Position numbers and translations under genes: made by a program
In this document: positions 42,476 to 50,443 of the stretch, piece after piece
How positions within the stretch are numbered: position 1 is the stretch's first letter
How the letters are laid out: every line of letters starts with the position of its first letter
DNA from: Pseudactinotalea suaedae
GTDB lineage: Bacteria > Actinomycetota > Actinomycetes > Actinomycetales > Beutenbergiaceae
Direction: 5' to 3'
DNA: 64,000 nt
NCBI RefSeq assembly: GCF_009733815.1
Contig: NZ_WNXY01000014.1
Coordinates: forward strand, 1-64,000
The notes under the pieces: model-generated
What the model was told of the DNA's origin: nothing
The model's input: only the letters and a program-made list of their open reading frames with translations
The model's database searches: none

Positions 42476-43306
42476 TCACTTTCCGGTGCGGATGATCCGC
42501 ACCACGTTGGGTGCCTGGGAGTTGAGCCACTTCGCCTCGCCGGCGAGCATCAGCGGACCGCGGATGCCGTCGATTGCGCCGAGGTAGTAGCGCCGCGAGC
42601 GCAGGACCCGCTGCAGCGCCTTCATCTGGGCCTTGTCGTGGGCCTTGGCGGTGCCGGCTGGGCCGTCGTACTCGGCGACGTTGGACGCCTGCAGCCACTT
42701 CCGCATCCGGTCCTTGAGGTAGCGGGTGCGGTAACCCGCCGCGAACAGCAGCGTCGCCCACGCCTTGTCCAGGTTCGAGGCCGTCGAGCTGGTCGACATC
42801 GCCGCGTAGGGGTAGTCGCGGGAGGAGGTGACTCCGGGGATGGTGAGCCCGCCGCTGGGCGCCTGCTTGGGCGGCGTGCTGGCCTTCGGCTTCGTGTAGA
42901 CGCGCTGGCCGTGGTAGATCTCGGCCCAGCCCTGGTAGTCGCAGCCGACGCCTGCCCAGGCCCGCTCGAGGTCCTTGATGCGGACCTTCGCCACGGTGCC
43001 GCCAGGGCCGGCGCTGGTGCTGATGCAGTACCCGCCGCCCACGCTGATGGCGACGTGGTCGTAGGAGGCGTTCTTGCCGTAGTGCAGGTCGAAGAACACC
43101 GGCACCCCGGCGGGGGCGTTGTAGTCGCCGGCGTGCCAGCCGCCGGCGCCCTGGGATGCGATCCGGGCCAGGCGCGCGGAGGCGTACCGCGCCGGGAACC
43201 CGAAGTGCCCGCGGGTGAACTTCTCGCACATGCCGGCGAAGTTGGCGCCCTTGCCGATGGCGGCGGTAGCGCGGCGAACCCGCTCGGCGACGGTGGGCAG
43301 CGCCAT
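42476..43306 (-). CDS. Endolysin with Cys/His hydrolase domain
   Basis: A 276-residue lysin. The N-terminal catalytic domain (about 1-135) has Cys27 (GMCEKF) and His84 (YDHVAISVGGGYC), the arrangement of CHAP or NlpC/P60-type peptidoglycan amidase/endopeptidases. A Pro/Ser linker (KPKASTPPKQAPSGG) joins a C-terminal domain (about 155-276) with the peptidoglycan-binding-like pattern LQRVLRSRRYYLGAIDGIRG. There is no signal peptide, so release depends on the holin genes that follow. Its ATG overlaps the stop of a 55-residue gene (TGATG). Confidence 0.85.
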   Translation of the reverse strand: MALPTVAERVRRATAAIGKGANFAGMCEKFTRGHFGFPARYASARLARIASQGAGGWHAGDYNAPAGVPVFFDLHYGKNASYDHVAISVGGGYCISTSAGPGGTVAKVRIKDLERAWAGVGCDYQGWAEIYHGQRVYTKPKASTPPKQAPSGGLTIPGVTSSRDYPYAAMSTSSTASNLDKAWATLLFAAGYRTRYLKDRMRKWLQASNVAEYDGPAGTAKAHDKAQMKALQRVLRSRRYYLGAIDGIRGPLMLAGEAKWLNSQAPNVVRIIRTGK

Positions 43307-43473
43307 CAGCGTGTCTCGGCGTCGGCGCGGTCCAGCTCGTCCAGGTCAGGGGCGTCGGGGTCGTCAGCGACTCCCTCGATCAGCTCCTCCGGGAACGGCG
43401 GGATCTGCTCAGCGGGGACGGCAGCGACTTCCGGGGCCTGGTCGTCCTCGATGAGCTCGAGTGGGGTGGACAT
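43306..43473 (-). CDS. Small acidic phage protein
   Basis: A 55-residue, strongly acidic protein (MSTPLELIEDDQAPEVAAVP..., ending DELDRADAETR). GGAGG lies 7 nt before the ATG at 43473 and the stop overlaps the endolysin start, so it is translationally coupled. No family recognised; probably unstructured. Confidence 0.65.
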   Translation of the reverse strand: MSTPLELIEDDQAPEVAAVPAEQIPPFPEELIEGVADDPDAPDLDELDRADAETR

Positions 43474-43524
43474 GGCAGAGCCTCCGATCTGGCCGAGGGC
43501 CATCGGTTCGTGTGGAGCTGAGGG

Positions 43525-45354
43525 CTAGGCGGGTGTCGGGTTCGACTGGCCCGCGGTGTACTGGGTGCTGCCGACGGCGTAGGCGGCGAAGTACTGCCAG
43601 TCGTCGTTGCCGCTGCTCGAGCGCACCGCCCATGGAGCGGTGAGCTCGACGCCGCGGTCGGTGGTGACCTTGATGGCGCCGGCGGCGATCGGGAACCGGA
43701 CGTAGTACTCGCCGGCCGGTGCGGTGTAGGTGTGGACGTTGGAACCGATCTGCACCCGGACGACGTCGGACATCGTCAGGTAGGTGCCCACCTCCACCTC
43801 GTGCGTGACCGCAGAGCGGCCCGTGCCGGAGCGCTGCGCCATGAACTGTGTCTGCCCGCCGGTGATCGTCGGGGACGCGGTACGGGCGCGGGAGGACACC
43901 ACGACGGCGTCCCGCACGATCTGCGGTGCCGAGCCACGCAACCACTTGGCCGCCTCCCATGCCGAGACGGCGGCGTAGGCGCCGCCTGTCGCAGCGCTGA
44001 CGCCGATGTGGTGCGTCTCGGAGTAGTCGTTCCAGGAGGAGACCTGCGCCACGTCGTTCGGGCCCGCGAGCGCCCGCATTCGAGCCCACGCCGCACGGAG
44101 CGCCTGGGTGCCCTTGGACTCGTCGAACTCGCGATGCTTGGGCCGCTGCCACCCACGGAAGATGGTGAGCATGGCCCGCTCGCCGGCGGTGTGAGCCTGG
44201 GTGATGTAGCTGGCCGCTGACGTGCTCGAGATGATGCCGGGGTCAGCGCCGCCCAGACCCCAGCGGCCGGTCACCTCCTGCGGGTTCGCGGAGTTGCGGA
44301 ACGCGGTGGCGTTGGCCGGGTTGCCGAAGCAGTGCCAGGTCCGCACGTTCTTGCCGTAGGTGTTGCGCAGCCGGTTGATCACGTCGTCCCACCACCCTGC
44401 GGCGGCAGCGGCCGAGCCGAGGGCGCCGAAGTTCTCCGGGCGGTAGGTCGAGACGACGTAGTCGCCCTCGACCCGCAGCGCGCATGCCTTGGACAGCAGC
44501 GTGTTGAGCGCGGTCGCGGCGTTGGCGGAGGTGCCCTGCCCGGTGCCGCCGTTGCCGTCCAGCATCGGGATCGCGTAGAAGCCCGGGAACGACCGGACAC
44601 CGCCGATGGTCTCTGACGCGGCGTCGAACATCCACTCGGCAACGTTCCAGTTGTTCCCTGAGCTGCCGAGGATGTCGCACATGAACCCGTGGATGCCGAA
44701 CCGGCGGGCCAGGACGATGTCCTCGCGGATCGCGTTGTACTGCCAGGTCGGCGAGGTCGGCCACGGCGCGTTCTGCCGGATCGGCATATCCCGCAGCAGC
44801 CCACCGTAGGCGGCGTGCGCACCGGACTCGCCGTTCAGGGCCAGGTAGCCGGTGTTGTAGTAGTTGGTGCCGGCGGTGTTGCCACCGGAGCCGTTGACCA
44901 CCAGCGAGGGCGGGTAGGGCGGGAAGTAGTGCGCCCAGTACCGGGGGGAGGTGTACTCGGGCATCCGGAACCACAGCGTCGCCGTGGGCTCGGGCAGCAC
45001 CACGGTCGGCGGTTCCGCCAGGACACTTCCCGAGGTCGCCGAGCCTGCCGAGTAGCCGGAGCGGGTGGCCGTCACCGTGACGCTGATCAGCCGACCCTCG
45101 TCGGCCACGGCAACCTCATAGGAGGGGGCCGTGGCGCCGGCGATGAGTGAACCTGACCGGCGCCACTGATAGGCGAACGAGAGCCCCGTCACCGACCACT
45201 CGCCGGTGCTGGCGACCAGGGTCCGCCCGGTCTCCGGGATGCCGGAGATCGAGGGTGCCGAGGTGTTGAGGATCGCCTCGCCTGCTCCGCCGGTCGAGGG
45301 CGTCAACGTGAGCGCCTGCCCGTCGACCACGACCACGGACTTGATGGTGGGCAT
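43525..45354 (-). CDS. Tail protein with Ig-like and GH71-like glucanase domains
   Basis: A 609-residue tail-tip or fibre protein. An N-terminal Ig-like module (about 33-112: PETGRTLVAS...YQWRRSGSLIAGATAPSYEV...ISVTVTATRSGYS) joins a TIM-barrel-like domain (about 125-470). The latter has the marks of glycoside hydrolase family 71, alpha-1,3-glucanases: YWAHYFPPYPPS, an IREDIVLARRFGIHGFMCDI block, YVVSTYRPENFG, and VSSWNDYSETHHIG near the end. A beta-rich C-terminus (about 480-609) follows. It probably binds and cuts a host surface glucan. Start and upstream stop overlap (TGATG). Identification is by motif; activity is inferred. Confidence 0.75.
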   Translation of the reverse strand: MPTIKSVVVVDGQALTLTPSTGGAGEAILNTSAPSISGIPETGRTLVASTGEWSVTGLSFAYQWRRSGSLIAGATAPSYEVAVADEGRLISVTVTATRSGYSAGSATSGSVLAEPPTVVLPEPTATLWFRMPEYTSPRYWAHYFPPYPPSLVVNGSGGNTAGTNYYNTGYLALNGESGAHAAYGGLLRDMPIRQNAPWPTSPTWQYNAIREDIVLARRFGIHGFMCDILGSSGNNWNVAEWMFDAASETIGGVRSFPGFYAIPMLDGNGGTGQGTSANAATALNTLLSKACALRVEGDYVVSTYRPENFGALGSAAAAAGWWDDVINRLRNTYGKNVRTWHCFGNPANATAFRNSANPQEVTGRWGLGGADPGIISSTSAASYITQAHTAGERAMLTIFRGWQRPKHREFDESKGTQALRAAWARMRALAGPNDVAQVSSWNDYSETHHIGVSAATGGAYAAVSAWEAAKWLRGSAPQIVRDAVVVSSRARTASPTITGGQTQFMAQRSGTGRSAVTHEVEVGTYLTMSDVVRVQIGSNVHTYTAPAGEYYVRFPIAAGAIKVTTDRGVELTAPWAVRSSSGNDDWQYFAAYAVGSTQYTAGQSNPTPA

Positions 45355-47252
45355 CAGACCCCCTGCAGGACGATCGCCTGCGCGCGCGGGTTCGTGGCCG
45401 CCGACCAGACGATGTCGCGGGTACCGGTCGCGCCGGCGTCGACGTCCTGGACGTAGGACTCGATGACGGTGATCGAGGAGACCCCGAGCTCACCGCCGAT
45501 GGTCTGGTCGACGTGCGTCATCCCAGCGGGCGGCGCGTTGACCGTGACGTTGGAGGAGCTCGAGCCTTCCTTCCAACCGACGAACAGCATGATCGCGCCG
45601 GCCTTCGTCACCGCCAGGTCGGCGGTGCGCCGGCCGTTGCTGATCGAGGTCCCGAGGTAGTCCGTCACGGCGACGTTGACCGGCGCCGCGGGGTTGACGT
45701 AGCGGAACACGAGGAGCTGACCGGCCTTGGCGGTCGCGGTCCCTGGGGTGTGAGCGAACACGTACTCGTCCGGCTCGATCCCGAGCGACCCGACCACGTG
45801 GCCGAAGATGCCGCAGACGCGGTTGGCTGCCGAACCGGTACCCGGCCATGCCGGGCCGAGCCGGGCCCAGGTACCGGACCCGGACTGCGCTGAGAAGTCG
45901 GCGGTGGCCGCGTTGTGACCAGACCCGAGGATCGCGACGAGGTAGTCGCCCTCCTGCACGCTGCCGCCGCGGACGAGGGTGACGTCCGAGGAGGTGTTGG
46001 CCGACTCGAAGACGTCGGCCAGGCCCACGTACATCAGGTCCGCGGTGACCGAGATCGGCGTGGAGAACGCGACACCGCTGGTGTGGCCGGCCTTGATCGC
46101 GGTGACCTTGACCCGGACCTTGTTGGTGCCCAGGTCCGCCGAGGTGAGCACGTAGTCATCGCTCGTGGCGCCGCTGATCGCCGAGCCGTCACGCTGCCAC
46201 TCGTAGGTGTAGGAGTCGGCGGTCGGGTCCCACGAGCCGGTGGTCGTGCTGACCGTCTCACCGACCTCGAACGTGCCCGAGATGACCGGGATGGCCGTGT
46301 TGGTGACCGACGGACCGGTGGTCTTGAGCGCGGCCACGTCGGTGAGCAGCTCGGCGATACGGTCGGCGACCGTCGTCGAGCCGTCATAGTCGATGTCCCC
46401 GGCGTCGGCCGCCTCGACGGTGACCGGCACGACGGCCTTGCCGGGTCCGACGCCGAGCAGGTCACCCTCCGCTGCCGTGGCCTGTGTCGATCGCACGTAG
46501 GTCGTGAGATCGGTGGGGATGCGATCCGCGCCGAGCACGCCGGTGTTGATCTTGCTCGCACTCAAGTTCGGGATCTGCGCGGCGTCGAAGGTGCCGGCCG
46601 TGACCTTCCCAGCGGGGATGTCGGGGATCGCAGCCACTGGCAGCTGGGCGCCGTTCTCGGCCGTGATCTGGTTGGCGGGGTGGCTGTGTGTGGTCGCCGC
46701 AGCGCCGATGTTGTCCGGGGTGAGCGGCACGTTGCCGGTGGTGTCAGGTGCGACGCCACCAACCGCGGTGACCGTGCCCTCTCCACCAGGGCCGGAACTG
46801 ACGTCACCCCACACGACGTCCCGGTCGACGTCGGACGCCTTCACCAGAGCCTGCTGAGTGGTGCCACCAGGTGGCAGCGGTCCCGCTGCCAGCGCCGCGT
46901 TCTCAGCTGCCTGCTGTGCCAGCAGCGCGGCCGCGAGCGCCTGCTGGGCCGCGGCGCGCGCCTGCTGGGCGGCCAAGATCCCACCCTCGAAAGACTGCAG
47001 GGTGGCGCGGGCGCCGTTCGCTGCGACGACGTCCACCGTGAAGATGTCGTCCGGGGTGTTGAAGGAGGGCACGGCGAACTGCTCGGTGACCTTGAGGACC
47101 GCGCCGGGCACCGGCACCCCAGAGGGCGCCTCGGTGATCTCCAGCGGGGTGTTGGTGCCTTGAAGGCAGACGGTGACCGTCTGGCCGCGCAGAGCTTCCA
47201 GGAGCTCACCGGTTGCGGCGTCGCGGACCTGGGTGTGCAGGAACAGAACCAT
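45354..47252 (-). CDS. Tail fibre / minor tail protein with Ig-like domain
   Basis: A 632-residue fibre. An N-terminal attachment domain (about 1-85) is followed by an Ala/Gln coiled coil (about 90-125, AAQQARAAAQQALAAALLAQ) and a repetitive shaft with fibre-type motifs (TPDNIGAAATTHSHPANQIT, KVTAGTFDAAQIPNLSASKINTG; about 130-260). An Ig-like module (about 325-405: SGTFEVGETVSTTTGSW...YEWQRDGSAISGATSDDY) and a C-terminal jelly-roll-like domain (about 415-632) complete it. The HSHPA and D/K repeats resemble trimeric tail fibres. Its stop overlaps the next tail gene. Confidence 0.78.
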   Translation of the reverse strand: MVLFLHTQVRDAATGELLEALRGQTVTVCLQGTNTPLEITEAPSGVPVPGAVLKVTEQFAVPSFNTPDDIFTVDVVAANGARATLQSFEGGILAAQQARAAAQQALAAALLAQQAAENAALAAGPLPPGGTTQQALVKASDVDRDVVWGDVSSGPGGEGTVTAVGGVAPDTTGNVPLTPDNIGAAATTHSHPANQITAENGAQLPVAAIPDIPAGKVTAGTFDAAQIPNLSASKINTGVLGADRIPTDLTTYVRSTQATAAEGDLLGVGPGKAVVPVTVEAADAGDIDYDGSTTVADRIAELLTDVAALKTTGPSVTNTAIPVISGTFEVGETVSTTTGSWDPTADSYTYEWQRDGSAISGATSDDYVLTSADLGTNKVRVKVTAIKAGHTSGVAFSTPISVTADLMYVGLADVFESANTSSDVTLVRGGSVQEGDYLVAILGSGHNAATADFSAQSGSGTWARLGPAWPGTGSAANRVCGIFGHVVGSLGIEPDEYVFAHTPGTATAKAGQLLVFRYVNPAAPVNVAVTDYLGTSISNGRRTADLAVTKAGAIMLFVGWKEGSSSSNVTVNAPPAGMTHVDQTIGGELGVSSITVIESYVQDVDAGATGTRDIVWSAATNPRAQAIVLQGV

Positions 47253-47264
47253 GGGGATGCCCTC

Positions 47265-48320
47265 TCAGTTTCCGAGCCAGGTCGCCCACAGGCGCCAGTT
47301 TTGAATGCTGACGTTCGCGGTCGCGATGATCCGCACGCCCAGCTGGGTTCCACCGCGCACCCACCGGGTGTCGGTCATCGACAGATACGCCGTTCGGCTT
47401 CCGCCCCCGTACTCGACCGTGCAGATCGGGACCTGGGAGGACGGCGCCATGCCGGATCCGGCCCAGACTCCGAGGTGACCATGGGCCAGCAGCGCCGCCG
47501 TGGAAGCGAACGCGACCCGGAACCCGATCGCATACAAGCCCGCCTGCGGCAGGTTCAGCCGCGTCGGAGCGGTCTGGGTGTTGCCGACGACGTGGGACAT
47601 ACCCACGCCCACCACATCGCCCTCGGTCTCGGTGCTCGCGGCGGCCGCACCCACCAGCCACGACCCAGGTGTCGTGACCTGGTTGTAGGCGCCGTCACGT
47701 GCGATGAGGATGCTCGGACGAGTGCCGCGCTGGTCGCTCAGGTCGTAGGACACCCAGGCGGCGCTGGTGTTGCCGGCCATCTGGCGGACGTGCAGGACAT
47801 TCCCGATCGTGACGGTCGAGCCGACCTGGGTCAGGTACTGGCGCACGATGTCGTCACGAGCGACGGCGCCGCCGTTGGTCGACCACACACGGGCGTCGAT
47901 CAGGTTCTGCACCTGCGCCTGGTTCGCGCTCACGAGCGCGAGAGCGAGCGGCTGGTCGTCCTCGGTGCCTGGGGTGGTGGCCCGAGCCGGCAGAGTGATG
48001 CCGGTCTGGGGGATGTTGACGAACGTGATCGTCGACGCCTTGGTCGCACCCCAGACCCGCTTGAGCACGATCAGGAACCAGCGACTTCCCGAGGAGACCA
48101 CGGGCAGCTGCACATCGGTCGTGCTGACGGTGTCGATCACACCGCACCCGATGGCTACGCCAGGGGCGATCCGGACGGTCCGGGCCTGAGCTGTGTTGAC
48201 CGAGGCCGCGAGGTCGCCGGGGCCTGCCACGGTGTACCGGGCGCCCATCGCGCCGGCGTACCGCGCCCAGTCGGTCTCGTCGACGGTGCCGGCGTAGCCG
48301 ATGGATGAGGTGACGGGCAT
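47265..48320 (-). CDS. Minor tail protein
   Basis: A 351-residue soluble protein beginning MPVTSSIGYAGTVDETDWARYAG, with an N-terminal domain typical of actinophage minor tail proteins (residues 1-110: WARYAGAMGARYTVAGPGDL, RIAPGVAIGCGVID) and a beta-sandwich C-terminus (about 230-351). The ATG at 48320 lies one base after the previous stop. It sits between the Gp37-like tail protein and the fibre, so it likely belongs to the baseplate or tail tip. Confidence 0.75.
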   Translation of the reverse strand: MPVTSSIGYAGTVDETDWARYAGAMGARYTVAGPGDLAASVNTAQARTVRIAPGVAIGCGVIDTVSTTDVQLPVVSSGSRWFLIVLKRVWGATKASTITFVNIPQTGITLPARATTPGTEDDQPLALALVSANQAQVQNLIDARVWSTNGGAVARDDIVRQYLTQVGSTVTIGNVLHVRQMAGNTSAAWVSYDLSDQRGTRPSILIARDGAYNQVTTPGSWLVGAAAASTETEGDVVGVGMSHVVGNTQTAPTRLNLPQAGLYAIGFRVAFASTAALLAHGHLGVWAGSGMAPSSQVPICTVEYGGGSRTAYLSMTDTRWVRGGTQLGVRIIATANVSIQNWRLWATWLGN

Positions 48321-48321
48321 G

Positions 48322-49455
48322 TCAGGTTCCCTTCTGCAGCCTGCGGAGCGAGGCGATAGCGCGGCCGAGGACCGTGGCCAACTTCTTGTCGTTGTCGTCG
48401 CTGCGATCGCCCACGACGGGTGTCCACCGCGGGACGGCGTTGTCCTTGCTCCAGGAGAGAGTCGCTTCGCGGAGCACGTCGGTGATCGGTGCTGCACCTG
48501 GCTGGGGTTCGATCTGAACCAGATCGCCCACGTGCACACCGGTGCCGCCGTATCGGAAGATCGACGTCTCGAGCAGCTGCACTGAGAGCCCGTACTTCAG
48601 TCCGGCCTCCGCGAGCGCGGCGTCGCCGCGGGCGTCCATGAGCGCGTTCCGGTTCGGGTCGTCGGCCTTGATGTCACGGGCGTCGATGTACCCCTCGATG
48701 ACGTCACCCCACGCTGTCTCCAGCGTCGAGCTCACCCGGGAGCGGAACACTCGGGCCGTGCCCTCACCCGGGCCGCCGACCACGACACGGGTCATCTCCG
48801 GCGGCCGCCGCGACCAGGACATCCCTGCGACCGTTCCCGCCGCCTCGGACAGGTTCAGCGGGAACACGGCCGGGGTGTAGCAGTCGACCCGCAGCCCGGC
48901 CCCGCTCTGCCGCACCGTGACACCGATGCCCGCCTGGTCCACGAGCGGGAACAGCACGTCGTTGAGCCGGTCCATCCGGGACTGCACCGTGATCGTTGCG
49001 CCGCGACCCTGGGTCGGGACCACCGTCACCGGCAGCCCGAGCCGGGATGAGTTCGCCGCCACCAGCTGCTTCACCACGGTCTCCGCGGGCCCGGTGCGCA
49101 CGTCGTACTCCGAGGTCTGCGACCCGAGCCCCGAGCCGGGCACCTGCCAGCCCAGCATCCGCTGCAGCAGCCGCCAGTCGTCCTGCACCTGGATCGTGTA
49201 CTTCCGTGCGCCGATGCGGCCCTCGCAGGAGACCAGCCGGCACGGGCCACTCAGCACGACCTCATCCCGGTGGCGGATCACCACGCGGGCGCCAGGCTCG
49301 AGCAGCAGCGGCGTCGAGACGGCCGCCTCTGACACGACCAGCTGGCCTGAGGGCTGCTGGTTGTGCCGGGGCGTGGCCGTGACCGACAGCGGGTCACCGA
49401 CCCACCCGAGTCGCTCGAACGTCTTGGAGTAGACGCGGATGTCGATCTCGTCCAC
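48322..49455 (-). CDS. Siphovirus ReqiPepy6 Gp37-like tail protein
   Basis: A 377-residue protein matching the Gp37/Gp68 (ReqiPepy6-type) family, which forms the hub or tail-tip of many actinophages. Recognisable features are an N-terminal VYSKTFERLGWVGDPLSVTAT strand pattern, YTIQVQDDWRLLQRMLGWQVPG, GRGATITVQSRMDRLNDVLFPL and VVVGGPGEGTARVF. The C-terminal RWTPVVGDRS then helical tail is typical. It follows the distal tail gene directly. Confidence 0.82.
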   Translation of the reverse strand: MDEIDIRVYSKTFERLGWVGDPLSVTATPRHNQQPSGQLVVSEAAVSTPLLLEPGARVVIRHRDEVVLSGPCRLVSCEGRIGARKYTIQVQDDWRLLQRMLGWQVPGSGLGSQTSEYDVRTGPAETVVKQLVAANSSRLGLPVTVVPTQGRGATITVQSRMDRLNDVLFPLVDQAGIGVTVRQSGAGLRVDCYTPAVFPLNLSEAAGTVAGMSWSRRPPEMTRVVVGGPGEGTARVFRSRVSSTLETAWGDVIEGYIDARDIKADDPNRNALMDARGDAALAEAGLKYGLSVQLLETSIFRYGGTGVHVGDLVQIEPQPGAAPITDVLREATLSWSKDNAVPRWTPVVGDRSDDNDKKLATVLGRAIASLRRLQKGT

Positions 49456-49456
49456 G

Positions 49457-50443
49457 TCAGCCCCAAGCCCGCTCGTGCCGCGGCGTCAGCAGCACCCGCA
49501 CGGTCCCGGTGCCGACCATGCCGACGTCGAGGGTCACGTTGGCTCCCTTCGGGATCTCGGCGAACGCCGTCTCCCCGCCCAGGTCCTTGGTCCGGTCGAC
49601 GCCGCCGGCGAGCGCCGCAGCGTGGATCGCCTGCACCTGCTGCACCGCGTCCAGCCCGGTCAGGTCCGGGGTGTCGACCAGCAGGGCCCGCCGGTCCTCA
49701 CGGCTGGAGTCCACGACGAGCGACTTGCCCTCAGCGACGGCGAACGGGATGACGATGTGCTTGCCCTCGAAGCCGCCGTAGGCGGAGTCGAACGGCCCGT
49801 CGTAGGCCCACACCGGTGCACCCGCCACGTCACCGGGATTCGGGATCGTCGCCGTGCTCAGCGTCGAGGCCGAGGAGATGCGCCACAGCTCCGGGGTGGC
49901 CGGGTCAGCGAACCGGGCACCGTCGGCAGCGCCGAACACCCGCACGATCGGGTCCGAGGTCCAGAACGGCTGATCCGCCACCAGGTAGGCCGCCTGCTGT
50001 GTCCACTCCATCAACCCCGGGGCGAGATCCCAGACCGTGTCATCGCGCTCCAGCCGGCACCGCAACGACCGGGCGCCACGGTCTGGGGTGATCGCCCGCC
50101 ACGTGCCCTGCTCCTCGTAGCTGAGCGACTGCCAGAACTCAGCTTCGACGTCCAGGTGCTCCTGCGTGTCGGCTCCGGCCAGGACCAGGAACGGCCAGAA
50201 CACCTCGCGCTCATTCACCCGGTGCCCGCGATAGCGGGAGCCTGGCAGCCCGGGAGCCTCGTCGGCGTACCTGGTCGACGGCGGCTTACCCAAGCCGCGG
50301 GTCCCGGCCAGCCGCACCGGTGACAGCTCGTTCGTCAGCGACCACGTCCGTGAACCGTCAGGTGAGGTCCAGGTGAGCTCGATCCCAGGCCACGGGTTCT
50401 CCGGGACGACCACCGGCTGCGTGGATGCCAGTACGAGGTTCAC
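49457..50443 (-). CDS. Distal tail protein (Dit-like)
   Basis: A 328-residue tail protein encoded right after the tape measure, where siphoviruses place the distal tail component. Blocks such as ELTWTSPDGSRTWSLTNE, YRGHRVNEREVFWPFLVLAG, EFWQSLSYEEQGTWRAITPD and GGFEGKHIVIPFAV fit the phage tail family of actinophages. The GTG at 50443 overlaps the tape-measure stop (GTGA) and has GGAGG 6 nt upstream; an in-frame reading further upstream lies inside the tape-measure gene. Confidence 0.78.
   Translation of the reverse strand: MNLVLASTQPVVVPENPWPGIELTWTSPDGSRTWSLTNELSPVRLAGTRGLGKPPSTRYADEAPGLPGSRYRGHRVNEREVFWPFLVLAGADTQEHLDVEAEFWQSLSYEEQGTWRAITPDRGARSLRCRLERDDTVWDLAPGLMEWTQQAAYLVADQPFWTSDPIVRVFGAADGARFADPATPELWRISSASTLSTATIPNPGDVAGAPVWAYDGPFDSAYGGFEGKHIVIPFAVAEGKSLVVDSSREDRRALLVDTPDLTGLDAVQQVQAIHAAALAGGVDRTKDLGGETAFAEIPKGANVTLDVGMVGTGTVRVLLTPRHERAWG

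Noticed and set aside
42468-43229. In-frame upstream extension of the holin gene
   Set aside because: It overlaps the endolysin in another frame and is Arg/Gly-rich; the membrane protein starts at the ATG at 42467.
43525-47252. Diversity-generating retroelement acting on the tail fibres
   Set aside because: No reverse transcriptase gene or near-identical template repeat with adenine substitutions is visible in the window.
45915-48308. Long plus-strand open frame across the tail-fibre region
   Set aside because: It is antisense to two tail genes, is Arg/Asp/Gly/Val-rich and shows no motifs; all supported prophage genes are on the minus strand.
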